Shown in pieces: positions 30,361 to 36,585 of a stretch of 36,585 bases of DNA. The position numbers and the translations under genes are program-made. The stretch is from an uncultured Bacteroidales bacterium (GTDB lineage Bacteria > Bacteroidota > Bacteroidia > Bacteroidales > Paludibacteraceae). The DNA lies in the NCBI GenBank assembly GCA_946626605.1, contig CAMOUL010000019.1, forward strand, positions 1 through 36,585, written 5' to 3'. The first letter of the stretch is position 1, and each line of letters begins with the position of its first letter. The notes below the pieces were generated by a model. It was not told where the DNA came from. It did no database searches and saw nothing but the letters and a program-made list of their open reading frames with translations.

Positions 30361-32914
30361 AGAGCCATCTCACATAGCAGAAGTCCATGCGGTGGGGCAG
30401 GAGTTCGTTCTGCGGATACATACGCAGACCGAATTTCATGCCGCCGGCATAGTCGAGCTGATATACATTCTCGAAGAACAAATGGCTGCCCTCTGCCTTT
30501 TTCAACAACAGCGGCTCTACCTCGTACAGCTTGTCGTTGTTGTGGGTCGAGGTGCGGATGGCTACGAGCTCTACGCCGATACCCTTGTCGTTCAGACCCT
30601 TGGTGTCCAACTCTACCTGTATCTTAACCTTGTCGCCCACATTGAGGTTTTGCAGGTTTTCTGATTTGTAAACCACCTCTATCTCGTCCCAATGCTCCAC
30701 CATGTTCTCTTTCCATGCCGCGATCTCTTTGGCCACCTTGTAGTTGTCCGCACTGAGGAGCTTGTGACGCTTCGCGAGTTTGTTGTAGAACTTCTCGAAA
30801 TAGTCGTCGATCATGCGCTTCATGGTGAAACGCGGGGTGATCTTCGTCACGGAGTTCTTGATATATTGGATCCACTCGGGGCTGTAGCCCTTGCTGTTCT
30901 TCGCGTAGTACAGCGGGATGATCTCGTTCTCGAGCATCTGGTAGATGGTAGCGGCGTCGAGCTGATCCTGGTGCGCCTGGTTCTCGTAGGTGCGGTGCTC
31001 GGTCAGCGCCCAGCCTGCGCCCTCTACGTAACCCTCGTACCACCATCCGTCCTTGACGGAGAAGTTGAGTACGCCGTTCATCTGCGCTTTCTCGCCGGAT
31101 GTACCGGAAGCCTCCAGCGGACGGGTAGGCGTGTTCAGCCAGATATCCACACCGGAGATGAGGCGCTTGGCAAGGCGCATATCGTAGTTCTCGAGGAAGA
31201 TGATCTTACCGAGGAACTGCGGCATACGGCTGATCTCGATGATACGCTTGATCAAGCCTTGGCCACCGCCGTCAGCAGGGTGCGCCTTACCGGTGAAGAG
31301 GAACTGTACCGGATAGTTCGGGTTGTTCACCAGCTTATCCAGACGCTCCAGATCGGTGAAGAGCAGGTGCGCACGTTTGTAGGTCGCGAAACGGCGGCCG
31401 AAACCGATGATGAGGTTATTCGGGTTCATCTCGTTCAGCGCGCGGACGATACGGGCAGGATCACCCTGGCTCTTCATCCAATCCTCGCGGAACTTCTCCT
31501 TGATATAGTCCATCATCTTGCGCTTCAGGCTCATACGCGTAGCCCAGATTACTGCATCAGGGATATCTGCGTACGGCTTCCACATCTCCATATTCGATTG
31601 GTCGTGGATCCACTCCTTCGGCAGGTATTTCTCGTAGATATCTTTCCACTCGTGCGCTGCCCAAGTAGGCATGTGTACGCCGTTGGTGACGTAGTCCACG
31701 TGCAGCTCCTCAGGGAAATATCCCGGCCAAACGGGGCTGAACATCTTCTTCGATACCTCTCCGTGGAGCCACGATACACCGTTCGCCTCCTGGCAGGTGT
31801 TCAGCGCGAAGACGGACATCGAGAACTTCTCGGTGTTATCATCCGGATTCGTGCGGCCCATGCCGATCAGGTCGTGCCACTCGATACCCAGTTTCTCGGC
31901 GTACTCGCTCATGTATTTGTAGAACAGACCCTCCTCGAAATAGTCGTGGCCAGCGGGCACCGGCGTATGGCAGGTGTAGAGACCCGAAGCACGAACGACT
32001 TCTTTTGCCTGGTTGAAGGTCAGACCCTCTTCCTGTACCAGATCCACGAGGCGTTGCAGACCCATCAGCGCTGCGTGACCCTCGTTGCAGTGGTACACAT
32101 CCTTCTTGATGCCTAATTTCTTGAGGGCTAACATACCTCCGATACCTAACAGGATCTCCTGCTTGATACGGTTCTCCCAGTCGCCTCCGTAGAGCTGGTG
32201 GGTGATCTGACGATCCCACTCGCTGTTCATCTCGTTATCGGTATCCAGCAGGTACAGGTTCATACGGCCGACCGCTACTTTCCAGAGATAAGCCTTCACC
32301 GTGCGACCCGGATAAGGAACCTCTACAATCATGTTCGAGTCGTCTTGCTCCTTCACCTGCGTGATAGGCAGGTTGGCGAAGTTCTGCGCCTCGTAGTTCG
32401 CTATCTGCTGACCTTCAGGAGAGAGCGTTTGGGTGAAATAGCCGTAGCGATAGAGGAAACCGATAGCCGTCATATCCACGTTGCAATCCGATGCCTCTTT
32501 GATATAGTCGCCCGCCAAGATACCCAGACCGCCGGAGTAGATCTTCAGCACGTGGGTCAGACCGTACTCCATCGAGAAATAAGCGATGGTCGGTTTCTTC
32601 TTGTCTTTCGGGGTGTCCATGTACGCGCGGAACTCGGTATATACCTTGTTCAGCAGTTTCATGAACTTCTCATCCTTGGTTAACTCTACCATGCGGTCGT
32701 AGCTGATGATGTTCAGCAGGACGATCGGGTTCGAGTTGGCGCGATGCCATGCGTCATTGTCGATGTAGCGGAACAGGTCCTTTGCGCCTGCGTTCCAGCT
32801 CCACCATACGTTGTACGCGAGCTCTTGCAGTTTGCTCAACTCAGCCGGAAGTGTGGCGTGAATATTGCACTCCTTCCAAATAGGCTGGTTGACATTACTT
32901 ACTTTTACTTTCAT
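30359..32914 (-). CDS. glgP: Alpha-glucan (glycogen/maltodextrin) phosphorylase
   Basis: 851 residues from ATG 32914, the normal length for the Bacteroidetes-type alpha-glucan family phosphorylase; codons upstream lie in the leader. It releases glucose-1-phosphate from alpha-1,4-glucans with pyridoxal phosphate. It starts with the usual [12 protein letters not shown] and [10 protein letters not shown] blocks. The PLP-lysine loop reads [14 protein letters not shown], followed by [27 protein letters not shown] and [15 protein letters not shown] are also in place. It acts in the cytoplasm. It is divergent from the RNase R gene over overlapping promoters. The starch-binding-like surface protein nearby suggests a shared glucan theme, but the genes are separate transcripts. 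Confidence 0.95.
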   Translation of the reverse strand: MKVKVSNVNQPIWKECNIHATLPAELSKLQELAYNVWWSWNAGAKDLFRYIDNDAWHRANSNPIVLLNIISYDRMVELTKDEKFMKLLNKVYTEFRAYMDTPKDKKKPTIAYFSMEYGLTHVLKIYSGGLGILAGDYIKEASDCNVDMTAIGFLYRYGYFTQTLSPEGQQIANYEAQNFANLPITQVKEQDDSNMIVEVPYPGRTVKAYLWKVAVGRMNLYLLDTDNEMNSEWDRQITHQLYGGDWENRIKQEILLGIGGMLALKKLGIKKDVYHCNEGHAALMGLQRLVDLVQEEGLTFNQAKEVVRASGLYTCHTPVPAGHDYFEEGLFYKYMSEYAEKLGIEWHDLIGMGRTNPDDNTEKFSMSVFALNTCQEANGVSWLHGEVSKKMFSPVWPGYFPEELHVDYVTNGVHMPTWAAHEWKDIYEKYLPKEWIHDQSNMEMWKPYADIPDAVIWATRMSLKRKMMDYIKEKFREDWMKSQGDPARIVRALNEMNPNNLIIGFGRRFATYKRAHLLFTDLERLDKLVNNPNYPVQFLFTGKAHPADGGGQGLIKRIIEISRMPQFLGKIIFLENYDMRLAKRLISGVDIWLNTPTRPLEASGTSGEKAQMNGVLNFSVKDGWWYEGYVEGAGWALTEHRTYENQAHQDQLDAATIYQMLENEIIPLYYAKNSKGYSPEWIQYIKNSVTKITPRFTMKRMIDDYFEKFYNKLAKRHKLLSADNYKVAKEIAAWKENMVEHWDEIEVVYKSENLQNLNVGDKVKIQVELDTKGLNDKGIGVELVAIRTSTHNNDKLYEVEPLLLKKAEGSHLFFENVYQLDYAGGMKFGLRMYPQNELLPHRMDFCYVRWL

Positions 32915-33010
32915 TATTCTATTTAGTTTTTTAATATAATTATCCGTTTTTACGCATATTTTCCCCAGGCTTCCCGGGGCTTCCGGGAGGTCTAGTTCAA
33001 AAATCGAGCG

Positions 33011-33041
33011 CAAAATTACTATTTTTTTTTGAAATATGCAA
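33011..33041 (-). promoter_or_regulatory. Promoter of glgP
   Basis: Minus strand: TTG (33041-33039) in TTGCATAT, 20 bases, TAATTTTG (33018-33011). Its -33 box lies inside the divergent promoter of the RNase R gene, so the two may compete. Confidence 0.75.
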
Positions 33042-33058
33042 GAATTTTTGTAATTTTG
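33028..33058 (+). promoter_or_regulatory. Promoter of the truncated RNase R gene
   Basis: TTTG (33028-33031), 19 bases, TAATTTTG (33051-33058). It overlaps the glgP promoter by 14 bases. Confidence 0.7.
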
Positions 33059-33098
33059 CACCCGATATTGCAAAATTGTGTACTTTAAATGACAAACT

Positions 33099-34535
33099 AT
33101 GATAGAAGAAAAAGAAATACTCCGGCGGCGAGACATGCGTGAGACCTTCACTTTTACCATCGATCCGGCGGACGCCAAGGACTTCGATGACGCCCTTTCG
33201 TTTGAAATAATTAAATGTCCAAATGACGCAATAAATGACCAAATGGTAAATGACCAAATGGTAAATTATCAAGTCGGTGTCCACATCGCCGACGTCTCCT
33301 TTTACGTGCGCCCGGGCACGAAGATAGATGAGGACGCGTACAAGCGCGGGACCTCCGTTTATCTCGTGGACCGCGTACTGCCGATGCTCCCTGAGGAGTT
33401 GTGCAACGACAAATGTTCGCTTCGACCCGGTGAAGACAAACTCTGCATGTCCGTCATCTTCACGATGGATGCCGACGCCCGGGTGCTCAAGTATAAGATC
33501 TGCCGCACCGTCATCCGCTCCGACGCGCGCCTCAACTACGACGAGGCGCAGGACGTTATTATGGCAAATCAGACTGGCGAGACACTATCGAGAGAGAATC
33601 GGAACGGGGGTAATACGGGGGAAAAAGCGAGTCTGAAGCAGGCTCTTGCTACCCTTAACACCCTCGCGCAGAAACTCCGCGCCGAACGGATTGCCAACGG
33701 AGCGCTCACCATCGAGCAGGACGAGATGCGGTTTCGGCTGGATAAGAACGGCTTCCCGACTGAGATCTATTTTGAGCAACCTAACGAAGCGCACCATCTC
33801 ATCGAGGAGTTCATGCTCCTCGCCAACCGTACGGTAGCCAAAGCCGTCGGTTCCGGACGACCCTTCGTCTATCGCGTACACGACCTGCCGGACGGAGAGA
33901 AACTCGAGAATGCGAAACAGTTCCAGAAACGCTTTCCCCAACTTCGCAACGCCTACGACCTGCTCACCATCCGCGCGCAGGCCAAAGCCGTTTATTCGAC
34001 CTATAACATCGGCCACTACGGTCTTGCCTTTACCCATTACACGCATTTCACATCGCCTATCCGCCGGTACCCCGATCTGATGGTGCATCGGCTCGTGGAC
34101 AAATATATCCTCACGGGCAAGAAAGAGACCATGACCCGCGAGCAGATGGAGGAGATGTGCGAGCATTGTTCCGCTTGTGAGCAGGATGCCGCGCAAGCCG
34201 AACGCGACTCCATCAAGATGTTCCAGGCCATGTGGATCACCTCTCATGTAGGCGAGATCCTGCCGGGACACATCTCCGGCGTGACGGATTTCGGACTCTT
34301 TGTCCAACTCGACGAGAGTCGCTGCGAAGGACTCGTGCATATCACGAAGATCGGCGCGAAGGGCGAGTACTGGCAGTACGACGAGAAGAACTACCGCCTC
34401 GTCTGCGAGCACGGGAAGAAAGCCTACACCCTCGGCGATCCCGTTGTGGTCCAAGTCGTCCGAGCGGACATCAATAAAGGCCAGATTGACTTCGAATTAG
34501 TGCCCGAAGAGCCAATAAAAGACCAAAAAGCATAA
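33099..34535 (+). CDS. RNase R/II-family exoribonuclease without N-terminal domains
   Basis: 478 residues; typical RNase R is about 700. It degrades structured RNA 3' to 5'. The catalytic RNB domain starts at once ([26 protein letters not shown] with Asp22-Asp31 metal ligands), continues through [20 protein letters not shown] and [21 protein letters not shown], and is followed by an S1 domain ([34 protein letters not shown]). The ~230-residue helical and cold-shock part is missing. An in-frame TGA three codons before the ATG excludes a longer frame, and the promoter is just upstream, so the short form is the product. Residues ~38-57 ([11 protein letters not shown]) are encoded by a 15-bp tandem array. 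Confidence 0.88.
   Translation: MIEEKEILRRRDMRETFTFTIDPADAKDFDDALSFEIIKCPNDAINDQMVNDQMVNYQVGVHIADVSFYVRPGTKIDEDAYKRGTSVYLVDRVLPMLPEELCNDKCSLRPGEDKLCMSVIFTMDADARVLKYKICRTVIRSDARLNYDEAQDVIMANQTGETLSRENRNGGNTGEKASLKQALATLNTLAQKLRAERIANGALTIEQDEMRFRLDKNGFPTEIYFEQPNEAHHLIEEFMLLANRTVAKAVGSGRPFVYRVHDLPDGEKLENAKQFQKRFPQLRNAYDLLTIRAQAKAVYSTYNIGHYGLAFTHYTHFTSPIRRYPDLMVHRLVDKYILTGKKETMTREQMEEMCEHCSACEQDAAQAERDSIKMFQAMWITSHVGEILPGHISGVTDFGLFVQLDESRCEGLVHITKIGAKGEYWQYDEKNYRLVCEHGKKAYTLGDPVVVQVVRADINKGQIDFELVPEEPIKDQKA
33211..33270. repeat. 15-bp tandem array in frame inside the RNase R gene
   Basis: AAATGACCAAATGGT occurs twice in a row with degenerate units on both sides (TCCAAATGACGCAAT). The period is divisible by three, so each unit adds NDQMV. 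Same unit as at 13618-13650. Confidence 0.9.
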
Positions 34536-34550
34536 ATCATGCCTAAAAAT

Positions 34551-34581
34551 TTGCGTATTTGCGAATTTTTCTGTATCTTTG
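34551..34581 (+). promoter_or_regulatory. Promoter of the barrel protein gene
   Basis: TTG (34551-34553) in TTGCGTAT, 20 bases, TATCTTTG (34574-34581). The ATG follows nine bases later. Confidence 0.75.
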
Positions 34582-34589
34582 CACTCGAA

Positions 34590-35363
34590 ATGAGAAAAAT
34601 AGCCTTCATACTAACCTTTTGCGCCTTCGTCTTATGCGCGCACGCGGAAACCTTATTACTACACACGGGCGCACGCGTGAAAGGAGAGATCGTCTTCCAG
34701 AACGAAGAGGTCATCATCATCCGTAACGCCGACGGTGCGCGGTTTCAGTACCCCCGCGCGGATGTGAAGGAGATAATCTCCGATGATCAAGAAGGTCAAA
34801 TGCCCAATGACTCTATAATTGTCCAAATGGCAGATGACCAAATGGTAAATAAGAAAGCTTCCATCCTTCTGGAACTCGCCGGCGGTTCGGCGTATATCCC
34901 GAACGAGGCCTTAGGCGCAGCGGTGTCCGTGGATCTGTTAGTGGGATCCCACCACATTAACGGCAGGCATATTTTCATCGGCGGCGGTCTGGGATACCAC
35001 GGGCTATTTATGGTTAAACCCAACGCCGCTTCTTCGAAAAACGTGGCGCAGAAACTCAATTTCCTGCCGATCCAGGCTGCCATCCGTATCCCCTTCTTAG
35101 AGCAGAAACACTCGCCCGTTGCCGGTCTCGCCATCGGGTACGGCGTGGCGTTGAGCAAAGATTATCTGGGTGGCCTGTACGCCGGAGTGGATTTAGGTTA
35201 TCGGTGCCAACTCAATCCCAAGACCGCGATAGGCGCAGTCTTCTATACTCAGTTCCAGCAAGCGCAAATAATTGCTACAGAGTCCATAGAGGGAACCGGC
35301 TTCGAGGGAAAAACAGGAAGAAACCTCCTTTCCTTCGGCGCCAAGTTCACTCTTTATTTCTAA
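34590..35363 (+). CDS. Predicted outer-membrane beta-barrel protein
   Basis: 257 residues from ATG 34590, with signal peptide MRKIAFILTFCAFVLCAHA. Residues ~20-62 form a small beta unit (LLLHTGARVKGEIVFQNEEVIIIRN), reminiscent of a domain often found before barrels. The rest alternates hydrophobic and polar residues in strands rich in G, Y and F (HIFIGGGLGYHGLF, PVAGLAIGYGVAL, LYAGVDLGYRCQL, TAIGAVFYTQFQQA) and ends in LSFGAKFTLYF, the terminal-Phe signature of outer-membrane barrels. Function unknown. Residues ~66-87 (PNDSIIVQMADDQMVN) come from the 15-bp repeat family and separate the two parts. Confidence 0.65.
   Translation: MRKIAFILTFCAFVLCAHAETLLLHTGARVKGEIVFQNEEVIIIRNADGARFQYPRADVKEIISDDQEGQMPNDSIIVQMADDQMVNKKASILLELAGGSAYIPNEALGAAVSVDLLVGSHHINGRHIFIGGGLGYHGLFMVKPNAASSKNVAQKLNFLPIQAAIRIPFLEQKHSPVAGLAIGYGVALSKDYLGGLYAGVDLGYRCQLNPKTAIGAVFYTQFQQAQIIATESIEGTGFEGKTGRNLLSFGAKFTLYF
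34788..34850. repeat. Degenerate 15-bp array inside the barrel gene
   Basis: GGTCAAATGCCCAATGA, GTCCAAATGGCAGATGA and CCAAATGGTAAAT are relatives of AAATGACCAAATGGT. It lies in frame between the N-terminal unit and the barrel. Confidence 0.75.
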
Positions 35364-35369
35364 TCCCCG

Positions 35370-35546
35370 ATGAAGTCCCCGCGCGAATATAGAGTCTCCA
35401 TTCTCCTGAACGCCAGCGAGCAAAAGATGCTGGATCGTTTCTGCGCGCAGTACGGCGTCAAGAACAAGAGCCGGCTCATCCGCGAGACCCTCATGCGGGC
35501 AATCCTTCGCCAGTTAGACAAGGACCAGCCGACGTTGTTTGACTAA
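35370..35546 (+). CDS. Small ribbon-helix-helix DNA-binding protein
   Basis: 58 residues. ATG 35370 lies six bases after the barrel gene's stop codon. The sequence reads REYRVSILLNASEQKMLD, then RFCAQYGVKNKSRLIRETLM and RAILRQLDKDQP. That is one beta strand (YRVSILL), a helix, the K-NKSRLIRETL second helix and a short acidic end: the CopG/Arc ribbon-helix-helix pattern, which binds DNA as a dimer. No toxin partner is adjacent. It may regulate its own operon or be a general small regulator; it could also be an orphan antitoxin. Confidence 0.75.
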   Translation: MKSPREYRVSILLNASEQKMLDRFCAQYGVKNKSRLIRETLMRAILRQLDKDQPTLFD

Positions 35547-35563
35547 CCCGCATCGCCCCGCAT

Positions 35564-35579
35564 CGTGCATTAATGCACG
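35564..35579. repeat. 16-bp palindrome shared with another terminator
   Basis: CGTGCATTAATGCACG, identical to the inner part of the terminator stem at 19320-19337. Here no T-run follows on the plus strand. Confidence 0.8.
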
Positions 35580-35580
35580 A

Positions 35581-35609
35581 TAAAAAAACGCCTCCTTTGG
35601 GGAGGCGTT
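35581..35609 (-). terminator. Terminator of the sigma factor gene
   Basis: AACGCCTCC (35587-35595) pairs with GGAGGCGTT (35601-35609). On the minus strand seven T follow. On the plus strand only GTCTTT follows, so it may be partly bidirectional. Confidence 0.85.
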
Positions 35610-35622
35610 GTCTTTAACTCCT

Positions 35623-35654
35623 GAACTCGTTCATTCGTTCACTCGTTCATTCGT
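35623..35654. repeat. 8-bp tandem array after the sigma factor gene
   Basis: Units GAACTCGT, TCATTCGT, TCACTCGT, TCATTCGT. It ends two bases before the sigma factor stop codon. Confidence 0.9.
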
Positions 35655-35656
35655 TA

Positions 35657-36517
35657 TCATCCAAGGTAAGTCTGCAGGATGTGACTGCGTTGGCCGGTGT
35701 TCAGTTTGCGGATCGCTTTCTCCTTGATCTGACGCACACGCTCGCGGGTGAGATGGAGCTCATCGCCGATCTCCTCCAGCGTCTTTTCCGGCGTGCCGAT
35801 GCCGAAGAACTTACGTAAGATATCCGCTTCACGGGGTGTCAGCGTTGCTAACGCGCGACCGATCTCGGTGGAGAGCGACTCGTTTATCAGGCCACGGTCC
35901 GCATTCGGCGAATCCTCGTTGACCATTACGTCGATCAGACTGTTGTCCTCTCCTTCTACAAACGGCGCATCAACACTAACGTGACGACCGGACATCTTCA
36001 GCGTCTCCGCAATCTTATCTACCGGGATTTCCAGCATCTCAGCTAACTCTTCCGCACTCGGCTTACGCTCGTGCTCTTGCTCGAAACGCTGGTAGGCTTT
36101 GTTGATCTTATTCATCGAGCCCACTTGGTTCAAAGGCAGACGTACGATACGACTCTGCTCTGCCAGGGCCTGAAGAATAGATTGACGAATCCACCATACT
36201 GCGTAGGAAATGAACTTGAATCCGCGTGTCTCATCGAATTTCTCTGCAGCTTTGATCAGACCTAAGTTGCCTTCGTTGATCAAGTCCGGCAGGCTCAATC
36301 CTTGGTTCTGATACTGCTTCGCTACAGACACTACAAAGCGTAGGTTACTACGAACCAGTTCTTCTAACGCAGCGCGGTCGCCATTACGGATACGACCCGC
36401 CAACTCTACCTCACGATCCACGGTAATCAACTCCTCGCGACCGATCTCCTGGAGATACTTGTCGAGAGAAGCAGACTCACGATTGGTGATTGATTTTGTA
36501 ATTTTTAATTGACGCAT
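35657..36517 (-). CDS. rpoD: Primary sigma factor, Bacteroidetes short form
   Basis: 286 residues, the usual length for the Bacteroidetes primary sigma factor, which lacks the long N-terminal region 1.1. Region 2 is intact ([44 protein letters not shown], then [16 protein letters not shown]). Region 3 follows ([15 protein letters not shown]). Region 4 holds [27 protein letters not shown], the -33 recognising helix-turn-helix. It would read the TTG/TAnnTTTG promoters listed in this window. The ATG lies only 18 bases downstream of a same-strand tRNA-Arg, with no room for a separate consensus promoter, so the transcript probably starts upstream of the tRNA. Confidence 0.95.
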   Translation of the reverse strand: MRQLKITKSITNRESASLDKYLQEIGREELITVDREVELAGRIRNGDRAALEELVRSNLRFVVSVAKQYQNQGLSLPDLINEGNLGLIKAAEKFDETRGFKFISYAVWWIRQSILQALAEQSRIVRLPLNQVGSMNKINKAYQRFEQEHERKPSAEELAEMLEIPVDKIAETLKMSGRHVSVDAPFVEGEDNSLIDVMVNEDSPNADRGLINESLSTEIGRALATLTPREADILRKFFGIGTPEKTLEEIGDELHLTRERVRQIKEKAIRKLNTGQRSHILQTYLG

Positions 36518-36535
36518 ATACTAAAATATGGTTTG

Positions 36536-36585
36536 TGATCCGGTCGGGATTCGAACCCGAGACCCACAGCTTAGAAGGCTGTTGC
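36536..36585 (-). tRNA. tRNA-Arg(TCT), 3' part, cut by the window edge
   Basis: Minus strand: the anticodon arm ACAGC-CTTCTAA-GCTGT gives anticodon TCT. The T arm is TCGGG-TTCGAAT-CCCGA, and the acceptor 3' strand is CCGGATC plus discriminator A. No CCA is encoded. The D arm and 5' acceptor strand lie beyond position 36585. Confidence 0.92.

Noticed and set aside
32915..33178. N-terminal extension of the phosphorylase to 939 residues
   Set aside because: The extra codons cross the glgP promoter and the start of the divergent gene. The ATG at 32914 gives the standard family N-terminus and length.
33099..33210. Frameshift or pseudogene explanation for the short RNase R
   Set aside because: The promoter, start codon and catalytic residues are all intact and no upstream remnant of the missing domains can be read in any frame before the promoter.

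Overview
The window looks like a chromosomal segment of a gut- or rumen-type Bacteroidales bacterium. Evidence: type IX secretion (T9SS) sorting tails on several secreted proteins, a DUF3244-like exported protein, a short 286-residue primary sigma factor, a Bacteroidetes-type glucan phosphorylase, and a strict Bacteroidetes promoter format. I read the same promoter at about a dozen places: TTG (often TTGCRTAT), 19-20 bases, then TAnnTTTG (TACCTTTG, TAATTTTG or TATCTTTG). Canonical Shine-Dalgarno sites are almost absent. A placement near Paludibacteraceae is only a guess.

Layout. (1) About 1-7.76 kb is AT-rich accessory DNA on the minus strand. A TPR/HTH membrane regulator (7761-6274) comes first. 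A promoter-led run of five genes follows: a DUF3244-like protein, a PKD-like T9SS protein, a BspA-type leucine-rich-repeat protein, and then kwaA and kwaB, a two-gene Kiwa anti-phage system. (2) About 7.8-22 kb is GC-richer core genome: ansA and pepD on the plus strand; ctpA, dCMP deaminase, AI-2E permease, holin-like, YtxH, mpl, trigger factor and typA on the minus strand; a small secreted protein with a structured leader; then lptG-like, tgt and panD as one minus-strand unit. (3) About 22-30.3 kb is accessory again: two candidate small RNAs, each with its own promoter and terminator; a PIN-toxin/antitoxin pair lying between two copies of a roughly 72-bp promoter-terminator repeat; a 2010-residue surface protein with a starch-binding-like module; and a duplicated remnant of its signal-peptide region. 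(4) About 30.3-36.6 kb is core: glucan phosphorylase, a divergent RNase R that lacks its N-terminal domains, an outer-membrane barrel protein, a small ribbon-helix-helix protein, the primary sigma factor, and a tRNA-Arg cut by the window edge.

The most unusual feature runs through the whole window. Gene junctions are filled with short tandem arrays of 3-6 units with periods of 7, 8, 10 or 15 bases, each site having its own unit sequence. Some arrays supply the stop codon of the neighbouring gene. Related arrays sit in frame inside conserved genes (ctpA, mpl twice, RNase R, the barrel protein). An 11-bp member encodes the signal-peptide n-region of the 2010-residue protein. It recurs in opposite orientation inside one candidate small RNA, giving two 13-nt complementary matches. 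Kiwa in a surface-protein operon and the 11-bp repeat/small-RNA pair are the two best candidates for undescribed biology. The second is a hypothesis from sequence only.
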